Shown here piece after piece: positions 31,220 through 38,286 of a stretch of 43,563 nt of DNA. The DNA is from a virus. How positions within the stretch are numbered: the stretch's first letter is position 1; each line of letters starts with the position of its first letter. Position numbers and translations under genes: made by a program. The notes beneath the pieces were generated by a model. It was not told the DNA's origin and did no database searches. It saw nothing but the letters and a program-made list of their open reading frames with translations. The stretch lies in the IMG/VR virus record IMGVR_UViG_3300042156_000083, positions 1-43,563 of that record; one strand, given 5' to 3'.

Positions 31220-32097
31220 GTGACGGCGTCATCTACCTGACAGCGGACTTCACCGGTCTGGCCGGCACCCAGACGTCGGCCACCATCGAGCGGGGGACGT
31301 CCGCTACGGGGCCGTGGACGCTGATCGGGGAGGTGGAGCTCCTCTCGGAAGTCGGTGTCTTCTACGACACGTCCGCGCCCCTGGATACGCAGGTCTGGTA
31401 CCGGTGGACGGGGTCTCCCGGAGATGCGGTCATCATCCAGGGCCCGTACATCGAGATCAGCGACGGCACGGTGCTGCTGAAAGATCCGTTGCGCCCGTGG
31501 GCGAACCTGGTACTGGAGTTCTGCGAGACAGCCCAGCAAGCGCTGTCCGCGATTTGTGCCCAGGGCGGTCCCGACCTGGTGTGGGCCGGGTTCGGGGACT
31601 TCACGCGACGGGCCGACGCGAACCTGTTCGACATCTACGGCGCCGAGATGCCGGCCGACATCTACGGCCGCCGCAAGCGGCTCGATGGCTCGCTGAAGAT
31701 CTTCTCCAAGACGTTGGTGGCGCGCGACGCTGTGGAGACGCTGTTCACGGCGGGCGGTCCGCTTCAGCTTCAAATGCCGGCCGTGTACGGATGGCCGGAC
31801 GCGTTCCTTCAGCCGGGCGACCTGGTGGAGACGTACATCTCGAAGGACCAGCGACGCCCGTACCGGGTGTGGGACGCCCCGTTTACGCTGGTGGGTCAGC
31901 CGTTCGGCCCGGCGCAGGGCACCGACTGCGCCAACTGGTGTGCCGTCGCGGAGGAGTTCCCCACGTACGCCGACCTGACCGCGTCCGGGTTCACGTGGGC
32001 GCAGGTGGCGTCGGGTGAGGCTGTGTGCGGCGACGATGTCTGCGTGGGCGAGGGTTATGGCGAGTGTGCCTACGGTGACGGACCTTACGGAGACTAG
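31216..32097 (+). CDS. Minor tail protein (distal-tail-like)
   Basis: 293 aa from the ATG at 31216 (ATGA overlap with the tape measure). First gene after the tape measure, the usual place of distal tail (Dit-like) proteins. The first 90 residues form a fibronectin-like beta domain (TSATIERGTSATGPWTLIGE); the rest has FGDFTRRADANLFDIYGAEM and a Cys-rich C-terminal tail (VCGDDVCVGEGYGEC). Tail-tip role inferred from order. Confidence 0.75.
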   Translation: MSDGVIYLTADFTGLAGTQTSATIERGTSATGPWTLIGEVELLSEVGVFYDTSAPLDTQVWYRWTGSPGDAVIIQGPYIEISDGTVLLKDPLRPWANLVLEFCETAQQALSAICAQGGPDLVWAGFGDFTRRADANLFDIYGAEMPADIYGRRKRLDGSLKIFSKTLVARDAVETLFTAGGPLQLQMPAVYGWPDAFLQPGDLVETYISKDQRRPYRVWDAPFTLVGQPFGPAQGTDCANWCAVAEEFPTYADLTASGFTWAQVASGEAVCGDDVCVGEGYGECAYGDGPYGD

Positions 32098-32105
32098 GAC
32101 ACGAC

Positions 32106-32717
32106 ATGAGCATCGTTCTTCCGGTGAGCGGGTCCCTTAACTGGGACATCCCGCTGAACCTCGCCCTCGGGACCTTGGGCAACTCGGGCATGAACCCCAA
32201 CGACCACGGCTGGAAGCTGTGGACCAACGACCCCCTGTCGTGCGGTGCGTCGGACGCACACACCAGTGGCAGCGTCCGCATGATCAAGCTTCCGTCCGCC
32301 CCGCAGAGTTACACGCTGACCAGCGTCAAGTTCTTCGTAGCCGCAGTGGCCGTGACCCCCACAGCCGGCCAGAACTTCGCGGGCATCTACGACGCGTCCG
32401 GCACCCGGCTTGCCGTGTCCGCAGACGTCACGGCGGACCTCACGGCGACAGGTATGAAGACCTGGGCGATGACGGCACCCATCGTGGTCGCCGCGAACAC
32501 GCCGCTGTGGGTGGCGCTGCTCTTCAACGCCGCCACGGCACCGACCGGAGTGGCTTCTGCGGCCGTGTCGGGGCGCGAGACGCTGTACAACGGCGACCTG
32601 ACCGTCGCCACGGCCCGGTACACGTCCGGGCCGACCGCACAGACGAGCCTGCCGGTGTCCATCACGATGGCGTCCCGCACACTGCTGCCTCGATCCCCGT
32701 GGATCGCGGTGACCTGA
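32106..32717 (+). CDS. Minor tail protein
   Basis: 203 aa, beta-sandwich-like: alternating Thr/Val strands such as SYTLTSVKFFVAAVAV and TPLWVALLFNAATAP. The type of domain that decorates tail tips and may bind glycans or wall polymers. No closer match seen. Placed between the Dit-like and DUF5047-like proteins; overlaps the latter by one base. Confidence 0.65.
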   Translation: MSIVLPVSGSLNWDIPLNLALGTLGNSGMNPNDHGWKLWTNDPLSCGASDAHTSGSVRMIKLPSAPQSYTLTSVKFFVAAVAVTPTAGQNFAGIYDASGTRLAVSADVTADLTATGMKTWAMTAPIVVAANTPLWVALLFNAATAPTGVASAAVSGRETLYNGDLTVATARYTSGPTAQTSLPVSITMASRTLLPRSPWIAVT

Positions 32718-33823
32718 TGCTCCCCTCCTCCACCCTGTACAAAACCGCGATTCACGGGCCCCACCACCTGGCGTTCACGGTGGACCTGTACGCGGGTCCG
32801 GGCGGTGCGGTGCTGGAGCGGGACATCCCCATTTTCGGGGGCAGCGTCTCAGCGAACCTGACCCACCGTGTGACCCGTACGGGTACGTTCACGCTCGGGC
32901 AAGAGTGGTGGCCCGGTACGGACGCGACAGCCCCTCTCACGCCGTATCAGACGGTGGCGAACATCAAGGCGGGCATCCGGTACGGCGACGGCTCTGAGGA
33001 GCTGTTCGACATCATCACGGGTCGCGTGGGGGAGGTCACCCGCAACGCGGACGGGTCCGTGTCTGCGGCTGTGGAAGATCTTGCGGCGGACGTCCTGGGG
33101 TTCCGGTTTGAGCAGCCTGAGAACTCGACACCGCGAATCACGGTGATCGCGCAGATCGAGCGGCTCATCCGGGACGCGCTGCCGTCCGCGACGTTCGGCA
33201 CGCACGACGTGGACGCGGACGCGGAAACCCCGAAGCTGACCTGGGATGAGGATCGGGGCAAGGCTCTGGATGACCTGTCCGAGGCTGTGGGCGGCCGGTG
33301 GTACACGCTCGGCAACGGGGACTTCGTGATCCGCCGCTACCCGTACGACGTCGGCACCGTGGTGCAGACTCTGGCGGACCAGGAGCAGGGGCTTCTGATC
33401 AGCGGTGCGCCGACGCTGAGCCGACGGGACGGAACCGCGAACAGTATCACGGTGGTGGTGGAGCGCTTCGACGGGGGTACCCCGTTCCTCGTGCGCGCCC
33501 GGGACGAGTCTCCGACGTCACCCACCAGGTTCGACGGGCCGTTCGGCCGCGTGTCCCGGGTGATCAAGTCGCAGACTCCGATGACCGTGGGCGAGGCCAC
33601 GATCTACGCGCGGGCGCAGCTGAACGCGGCCACGGCTTTGGCGTCCCGGTGGACTGCGTCGGTGGTGCCGGACTACACGCTGGAACCCGGCGATACGGTG
33701 CGTCTCACGTCTCGGGGTGTGTCGGACGTCCAGCTGATCGACGCGATCACGTACCCGCTCGCACCTGCGACGATGGGTCTGTCCACGCGCGCGTTCGTAC
33801 GCGCGCAGGCGACACTGGATTAG
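32717..33823 (+). CDS. Minor tail protein (DUF5047-like)
   Basis: 368 aa from the ATG at 32717 (TGATG overlap). Pattern IFGGSVSANLTHRVTRTGTF near 38-57, VEDLAADVLGFRFEQP, and LSEAVGGRWYTLGNGDFVI resemble DUF5047 minor tail proteins of actinophages, which form the baseplate hub together with the Dit-like protein. The C-terminal VPDYTLEPGDTVRLTSRGV is the closing beta domain. Good length for the family. Confidence 0.75.
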   Translation: MLPSSTLYKTAIHGPHHLAFTVDLYAGPGGAVLERDIPIFGGSVSANLTHRVTRTGTFTLGQEWWPGTDATAPLTPYQTVANIKAGIRYGDGSEELFDIITGRVGEVTRNADGSVSAAVEDLAADVLGFRFEQPENSTPRITVIAQIERLIRDALPSATFGTHDVDADAETPKLTWDEDRGKALDDLSEAVGGRWYTLGNGDFVIRRYPYDVGTVVQTLADQEQGLLISGAPTLSRRDGTANSITVVVERFDGGTPFLVRARDESPTSPTRFDGPFGRVSRVIKSQTPMTVGEATIYARAQLNAATALASRWTASVVPDYTLEPGDTVRLTSRGVSDVQLIDAITYPLAPATMGLSTRAFVRAQATLD

Positions 33824-33834
33824 GGAGGGACGAC

Positions 33835-34398
33835 ATGGACACGACCGAATGCCTCGGGCTCCCATATCCCGAATGCCGGCCGCCGCTCACCAAGGATGCG
33901 TCGGACATCGAACAGTTCCGCGACCTGGCGGAGGCCACGGACGCGGCAGTGCAGGCCTTTGACGACCAGTTGACCGAGACGCTGACCGCCCCGCCGGCAG
34001 CGGCCCTGACCGGCGGTTCGAACACGGCGGGCACCGAAGTCAATCAGTTCTACGCGACGCTGGAGTTCGACAACGGCAACCTGTTCGACTCGGTGTTCGA
34101 TGGGATCCGCATCCAGGAGGACGGCTGGTACATGGTCGGAGGGTCGGTCCGCCTCAGCGGATTCGCGCCCACGGTGACCAACCTGCGCGTTGACCCGCTC
34201 CTGAACGGCGACCCGTGGTCATCGCGCCAGGGCCCCGGCCACGCCATCCAGGGGACCGAGGACGTGTGCTGGGCAGACGTCGGATTCTTCCGCGCCGGTG
34301 ACCTGCTGAACACTCGCACCGCGCACACAGGTAACCCCGCGACCGTGGCCACGTACACACACCGCATCTGGATTGTGCAGGTGCTGACGAATGTCTAG
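33835..34398 (+). CDS. Minor tail protein with C1q/TNF-like C-terminal domain
   Basis: 187 aa from the ATG at 33835 (GGGAGGGACGAC upstream). Residues 1-45 (GLPYPECRPP, then DIEQFRDLAEATDAAVQAF) are a short attachment helix module shared with the proteins at 35629 and 36189. The C-terminal domain (VFDGIRIQEDGWYMVGGSVR, YTHRIWIVQVL) has the strand pattern of trimeric C1q-like phage heads, suggesting host-surface binding. Confidence 0.65.
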   Translation: MDTTECLGLPYPECRPPLTKDASDIEQFRDLAEATDAAVQAFDDQLTETLTAPPAAALTGGSNTAGTEVNQFYATLEFDNGNLFDSVFDGIRIQEDGWYMVGGSVRLSGFAPTVTNLRVDPLLNGDPWSSRQGPGHAIQGTEDVCWADVGFFRAGDLLNTRTAHTGNPATVATYTHRIWIVQVLTNV

Positions 34399-35131
34399 CC
34401 CCGTCCCGCTCGTACCGCCGGGCACCTTCACCGAATCCCGCATCGGCGTGGTAGTGCTGGCCACGCCGAACACGATGTTCGTGGATGTCGGTGGGACGAC
34501 CATGGAAGTCGCGTTCCTGCTGCCGTTCACGTCCACGGCGGTCACCCCTCCCGACCCCGGGACCGTGGTGCACCTGGTGCGCCAGGACGCGTCCTGGGTG
34601 GCCATGGGACGGCTCGTGGGCACCGGCTCGAACTCCGTGGTCAACGGAGGCTTCGAGGACGGTCCTGTGGGCGCACAGCCGGTGCACTGGCAGGTGTTCG
34701 ACATCTCGGGATCGTCCACGGCCGTCGTGGTGGACATCGCGGATGCGCCCGAGGGCGATCTCGCGGCGCGCGTGTACTCCGCGTCGGCCTCTGACCACTA
34801 CCTGTACTCCGACCCGATCCCGGTTAACACCGGGGAGTCGTGGTCGATCAGCGCGTTCGTGGGCGGCGACTACGCGGGCGGGGCCGCGACCGCCACGGCC
34901 CGTATTGACGCCATGTGGTTCGCGAACTCGACCAACCTGTTTCCCACCGTGTCGGCTGCTTCCACCACGGTCGATACCCTGGCCAACGTGCCTCAGTATC
35001 CGCCGTTCCAGGTGCTCTCCGGGTCCGTGACCGTGCCGGCCGCGACGTTCTTCATGCGGGTCGCCCTGCGCTCCACCCTGGCGGCCGGACAGGCGCTTGT
35101 GTGGGACGCGGTCAGTGCGCGCCGTGTTTAG
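34391..35131 (+). CDS. Minor tail protein with carbohydrate-binding-like domain
   Basis: 246 aa from the ATG at 34391 (8-bp overlap). First 75 residues are an OB-like tail hub module (VVLATPNTMFVDVGGTTMEV). Then SVVNGGFEDGPVGAQPVHWQ starts a CBM4/9-type jelly-roll (N-G-F-E signature) ending ALRSTLAAGQALVWDAVSAR, expected to bind wall polysaccharide. The 3' end overlaps an antisense HNH gene by 20 bp. Confidence 0.75.
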   Translation: MSSPVPLVPPGTFTESRIGVVVLATPNTMFVDVGGTTMEVAFLLPFTSTAVTPPDPGTVVHLVRQDASWVAMGRLVGTGSNSVVNGGFEDGPVGAQPVHWQVFDISGSSTAVVVDIADAPEGDLAARVYSASASDHYLYSDPIPVNTGESWSISAFVGGDYAGGAATATARIDAMWFANSTNLFPTVSAASTTVDTLANVPQYPPFQVLSGSVTVPAATFFMRVALRSTLAAGQALVWDAVSARRV

Positions 35132-35585
35132 CCCGGTCGCGCCTGCGCTGATTGTCGATTCGGTGGCACGCCCGGCAGTACCTGCGCCCTTGGTACAGCT
35201 TGGTGTTCTCAGGGGTGTAGGAGTGCCCGTGCGGGCACTCCTCCTTGGCCGCGTTGTTGTGGGTGCCGTGGCGTACGGTGTCGAGCTGATTTTCCGACCG
35301 CGTGCCGTACGTCAGATTGGCCAGTCTGTTGTCCAACGAGTTGCCGTTCAGGTGGCGGACGTGCTGACCGGGGTTGGGCGCGCCGACAAAGGCCAGCAGA
35401 ACCAGTTGGTGGACGTAGCGAGGGCGACCGTTACCCGCGCAGTCGTACAGCGACACGCGCTCGTACCCGTACCTGTCCAGCGCGGGTTTCAGAATCAGCC
35501 GTCGCGCGCGCTTGAGGCTGACTACGCGACCGTGGTCGCTGATCGCATACTGGGGATATCCCTCAAGGGGGAGCCATCGTTCCAT
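35112..35585 (-). CDS. HNH homing endonuclease, antisense within the tail operon
   Basis: 157 aa on the strand opposite the tail genes. Order: NUMOD4-like WLPLEGYPQYAISDHGRVVS (4-23), HNH core VHQLVLLAF...HVRHLNGNSLDNRLANLTYGT (about 58-94), and C-terminal zinc motif CPHGHS...CRACH (about 116-141). Same family as the 4029-4571 gene, but with a zinc hook in place of the C-terminal HTH. Its 3' end overlaps the upstream tail gene by 20 bp and it splits the minor tail cluster, so it is most likely a mobile insertion that breaks no gene. Confidence 0.9.
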   Translation of the reverse strand: MERWLPLEGYPQYAISDHGRVVSLKRARRLILKPALDRYGYERVSLYDCAGNGRPRYVHQLVLLAFVGAPNPGQHVRHLNGNSLDNRLANLTYGTRSENQLDTVRHGTHNNAAKEECPHGHSYTPENTKLYQGRRYCRACHRIDNQRRRDRAKHGAH

Positions 35586-35628
35586 GGGTACGAGTGTACG
35601 GCGTGTACCCCCGTAAAGGGAGGCCCGA

Positions 35629-36189
35629 ATGCCTGCTAATACCCCTCGTGGTTACTCTTATCCAGAGTACGGCGACCCCGCAGACTTCCCCACCCAGATC
35701 CAGGACTTCGCGACCGACGTCGACACGGACGTGGCCGCGCTGGCCGCACGCCAGACCGCCGCGCTGAACCGTGCGTCGGCGCGTGTGTCCGCGACCGCGA
35801 ACCAGGCCGTTGCCGCCTCCACGAACGTGTATCTGACGTTCGCCACCGAGGAGTACGACAACGCGGCGATGGCGAACCTGGGCGTGAACAACGACCGGCT
35901 GACGTTCACCGAGACGGGTATCTACCTGGTGACCGCCGAGGTGAACTTCGCGTCGAACGGCAACGCCACGGTGCTGGGCAGGTCGGGCATCTTCGAACCG
36001 AACCTGCAGCCGGACAAGGGGCATCAGTCGCTGCGCGGCGCTCAGTCGATGGACACGGAGCTGTCGTTGACGATCCTGTACCAGGTGGTGACGGTGGGCG
36101 ACTTCATCCGGGTGCGGGTACGGCAGGAGTCCGGTGCGGCGCTGAACGTGTCGGCCCGCAGCTTCTCCGCGACCAAGGTGGCAGACTGA
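35629..36189 (+). CDS. Minor tail protein with C1q-like domain (paralogue)
   Basis: 186 aa. N-terminus (RGYSYPEYGDPADFPTQIQD, then DVDTDVAALAA) matches the attachment module of the proteins at 33835 and 36189. The C-terminal half (YDNAAMANLGVNNDRLTFTE, TGIYLVTAEVNF) has the pattern of C1q/TNF-like heads. Ribosome site GGGAGGCCCGA, close after the antisense HNH gene. Likely host-binding. Confidence 0.65.
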   Translation: MPANTPRGYSYPEYGDPADFPTQIQDFATDVDTDVAALAARQTAALNRASARVSATANQAVAASTNVYLTFATEEYDNAAMANLGVNNDRLTFTETGIYLVTAEVNFASNGNATVLGRSGIFEPNLQPDKGHQSLRGAQSMDTELSLTILYQVVTVGDFIRVRVRQESGAALNVSARSFSATKVAD

Positions 36190-36839
36190 TGCCCGGAGTA
36201 ACCCCGAACCGGCTCTACCCGTACAGCCTGGCCGCCGATACCACGGACATCCCCGGGGACCTGCAGCGCCTGGCAGAGGCCATCGACGCGGACGTATGCG
36301 CCCTGCAGGACGGCTTGGCCGGCCGCCCCGTGGCCAGGTTCCGTGGCACGGGCGCGTACGTGTCGGAGTCCACGAACCGGCCGTTCGTGAACTCTCCGTC
36401 GACCCCGTATGACGACCGGATCCCGTTCAACGTAGAGGACTTCAACACGGCGAACGTGATCATGACGTCACCCGACGTCGGGCAGCGCCTGATCTTCCCC
36501 GATGACCCCGGGTTCTACTTCGCCCTGGTGACCGTGTACGTCCCGGTATTCACGGTGGCCGGCGCCACGGTCAACTTCATGGGCCTGCAGATCCGGCGGG
36601 GCGACTTCACCAACCCGACGTCGCTGATCACGGCGCCCCGACTCGGAGGCTCCTCGCACAACGTCCCGGTGGACACGTTCGACCGCAGCGTGCGCGTGAT
36701 GTCACTGGCTGTAGGAGCGTTCATGAACGGGACCACGGACGCGTTCTCGGTGGAGTTCCGGGCGGACACGACGCCGGACACGGCGGGGTACGCGATCGGG
36801 GAGCGCACGATCACGATCCTGAAGATGACCACGAGCTGA
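36189..36839 (+). CDS. Minor tail protein (third paralogue)
   Basis: 216 aa from the ATG at 36189 (TGATG overlap). Starts RLYPYSLAADTTDIPGDLQR, then LAEAIDADVCALQ, the same N-terminal attachment helix as two other minor tail proteins. The C-terminal domain (PGFYFALVTVYVPVF, ERTITILKM) again looks like a C1q-type beta sandwich. The three proteins together resemble a duplicated set of receptor-binding tips. Confidence 0.65.
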   Translation: MPGVTPNRLYPYSLAADTTDIPGDLQRLAEAIDADVCALQDGLAGRPVARFRGTGAYVSESTNRPFVNSPSTPYDDRIPFNVEDFNTANVIMTSPDVGQRLIFPDDPGFYFALVTVYVPVFTVAGATVNFMGLQIRRGDFTNPTSLITAPRLGGSSHNVPVDTFDRSVRVMSLAVGAFMNGTTDAFSVEFRADTTPDTAGYAIGERTITILKMTTS

Positions 36840-36848
36840 GGAGCGAGC

Positions 36849-37064
36849 ATGAGCGCGTACGTGAAGGATCTGGCGCAGAGAGTGCTGACTGTGTTCCTGA
36901 CCGCCCTGGGCGGCATGATGGCCGCTGCCACGCCGTTCGACGTGGTGACGTTCGGGTGGGTCCGGGCGCTCACCGTGGCCGCCTCAGCGGCCGTCCTGGC
37001 GCTCGTGCTGGGGTTGGTGGCGAAGCTGACCGGGACGCCGGACTCGGCGGGTATTGGGCAGTAG
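36849..37064 (+). CDS. Holin, phage r1t family
   Basis: 71 aa with ribosome site GAGGAGCGAGC. Two membrane segments (VLTVFLTALGGMMAA and ALTVAASAAVLALVLGLVA) separated by the short loop TPFDVVTFGWVR, ending KLTGTPDSAGIGQ. This loop and ending are hallmarks of r1t-type holins. It should form the membrane lesion that releases the endolysin. It lies 23 kb from the endolysin, at the end of the tail operon. Confidence 0.88.
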   Translation: MSAYVKDLAQRVLTVFLTALGGMMAAATPFDVVTFGWVRALTVAASAAVLALVLGLVAKLTGTPDSAGIGQ

Positions 37065-37069
37065 ACACA

Positions 37070-37108
37070 GAAGAACCCCTCCCGGGCCAGCGTCGGGAGG
37101 GGTTCTTC
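37070..37108. terminator. Strong intrinsic terminator between convergent operons
   Basis: GAAGAACCCCTCCC pairs perfectly with GGGAGGGGTTCTTC. Followed by T and A-rich ends, working both ways. A second stem, CCCCTGCT...AGCAGGGG, lies just to the right and would serve the minus-strand operon. Confidence 0.85.
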
Positions 37109-37161
37109 ATCTCGACCCCTGCTCCGGCCGTAGGGGGAGCGAAGCAGGGGGAGTCAGGGGG

Positions 37162-37677
37162 TTAGAACGGCGCCGTGCCGTTCCCGCCGGGGGCGAACGG
37201 GTCCACTTCCTCAATCGCGAGCTGGATACGGGCAAGCTCCTGAGCCGCTGCCGCCTTTTCCTGCGGCGTGCAGGCGGTCACGGTCCACGGGTTGCCTTCG
37301 CCCTGCGACGTACCCGGCTTCAGGGTGTCGAGTCGGCACAGCACCCGACCGCGCAGGGACTTGCCGTCCGGGGACTGGAGCGCGTCGGTTACCTGCGTCT
37401 GGTTGAACCAGACCTTGCGGAACAGGGGGCCGTCCAGCCAGACGTCGGTGGGGGTGAAGCGGTCCCACACCTGCACCGGGCCCTTGCCGTCCAGCACGGT
37501 CACGTCCGCGATGACCTTGTCGCCCTTGGGCCCGTTGGGCTGCGAGGCGATCTTCGGCACGTTGCGCTCGACAAGCACCGGCTCGATCATGACGAGCCGG
37601 GCGCGGAAGGACGCGATGGATGCGTGCTTCGAGACGCGGGGGGTGGGGTCCTCGAACGGGTCGGTGGGGCTTGTCAT
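37162..37677 (-). CDS. Conserved phage-type hypothetical protein (possible ssDNA-binding)
   Basis: 171 aa from the ATG at 37677 with CAGGAGACCGAG upstream. Beta-rich core (PKGDKVIADVTVLDGKGPVQ, DVWLDGPLFRKVWF, GRVLCRLDTLKPG) with a helical C-terminus and an acidic, Pro/Phe end (IEEVDPFAPGGNGTAPF). The acidic Phe-ending tail and beta barrel resemble phage ssDNA-binding proteins, and its neighbours are replication genes, but the family is not recognised. Last gene of the minus-strand replication block. Confidence 0.6.
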   Translation of the reverse strand: MTSPTDPFEDPTPRVSKHASIASFRARLVMIEPVLVERNVPKIASQPNGPKGDKVIADVTVLDGKGPVQVWDRFTPTDVWLDGPLFRKVWFNQTQVTDALQSPDGKSLRGRVLCRLDTLKPGTSQGEGNPWTVTACTPQEKAAAAQELARIQLAIEEVDPFAPGGNGTAPF

Positions 37678-37712
37678 CTCGGTCTCCTGATCACAGTTTC
37701 GGTTTCGGTTGT

Positions 37713-37753
37713 CCGTCCCGGGGCCACAAGCTCACTCTCAGGCCCCGGGACGG
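37713..37753. terminator. Perfect 13-bp GC hairpin terminator
   Basis: CCGTCCCGGGGCC pairs with GGCCCCGGGACGG around a 15-nt loop. On the minus strand it closes the tRNA-like transcript before the 37162-37677 gene, which then begins 36 bp further on. Confidence 0.75.
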
Positions 37754-37878
37754 GGTGTCTGCGGGAACGGAGTCCCTAACCGCAGACGGTGTGCAGGGTA
37801 CCGACCCCTGCGGTTTGCAGCCATTCGACGGTGGAGGGAAGCCAGGGGGCCGAACCATTCCGTCTCATCTGCGGGTAG

Positions 37879-38003
37879 TGCGTGTGTGGGATTCGAACCC
37901 ACGGCTTGATTCCTAGACTTCTCCCGGGTCATGAACCCCGGTACCGGTCCGATCCTCTCGCTACCAGCTTCCCGGCTGCATTCGGCCACTCTGCCAACAC
38001 GCG
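37879..38003 (-). tRNA. tRNA-like sequence 1, class II-like, isotype uncertain
   Basis: Reading leftwards: 5' acceptor CGCGTGT pairs with ACACGCA (6 of 7), followed by TG, a D-arm GCA...TGC with loop GAGTGGCCGAA, and at the 3' end a perfect T-arm GTGGG-TTCGAAT-CCCAC. Length about 125 nt, roughly 35 more than a normal long-variable-arm tRNA. A hairpin CCGGG...CCCGG with CAT in its loop lies in the middle and could be an anticodon or variable arm, but no arrangement gives a clean anticodon arm next to the D-arm. No CCA encoded. It may be an expanded or decayed tRNA. Confidence 0.45.
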
Positions 38004-38139
38004 CCACGTTTATCCTCCGCCGAGTTGCACCCGGGTTTACGGGCCGCTGCCGAGAGCCATCGGATTTCAGTCATCGTGCGTAGCCTCAGCCCAAGGGGCT
38101 CTCCTACTTCGTGACGCCTACTCACTCATGCTGCCCTCG

Positions 38140-38203
38140 TGCGTGTCCCGGATTCGAACCGGATCGGGCCTGATTCGCGTACTGGCAATCGGTTCCCCAC
38201 GCG
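38140..38203 (-). tRNA. tRNA-like sequence 2, truncated (no D-arm)
   Basis: Same frame as sequence 1: 5' CGCGTGG against 3' ACACGCA (5 of 7 pairs) and a T-arm TCCGG-TTCGAAT-CCGGG. Only about 33 nt separate acceptor and T-arm, too few for both D and anticodon arms; GATT...AATC may form one stem. Upstream ATAACCGTGGCGCGTG closely matches sequence 1's upstream ATAAACGTGGCGCGTG. Probably a pseudo-tRNA or minimal tRNA-like RNA. Confidence 0.35.
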
Positions 38204-38258
38204 CCACGGTTATAGCCCGCCGGCTACCCCGTTCGCCCTGGCTGGGCTCACGAGTAGA

Positions 38259-38286
38259 ACTCTACCCGCAAGCCCCGGGATGTCAA
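38259..38286 (-). promoter_or_regulatory. Possible promoter for the tRNA-like region
   Basis: On the minus strand TTGACA (38286-38281), 16-bp spacer, TAGAGT (38264-38259). The upstream context GTCAGGGGTTGACA is the same as at the other early promoters, and the exonuclease stop TGA again lies within the -35. The TTTACTTAAGTCA box is missing; instead GTAGA-GT-TCTAC is at the -10. Confidence 0.35.

Larger units (their letters stand above)
37678..38282 (-). other. Structured noncoding region (tRNA-like sequences and hairpins)
   Basis: About 600 bp without a gene between two minus-strand genes. It holds, right to left: a promoter-like site, tRNA-like sequence 2, a hairpin GTAG..AGCCC-CTT-GGGCT..CTAC near 38080-38110, a CCGA...TCGG stem, tRNA-like sequence 1, and hairpins GCAGGG/CCCTGC, GTCTGCGG/CCGCAGAC (37757-37787) and CCGTCCCGGGGCC/GGCCCCGGGACGG (37713-37753). 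A 20-bp-like flank is shared by both tRNA-like sequences. No open frame with good coding style was seen. Confidence 0.6.
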
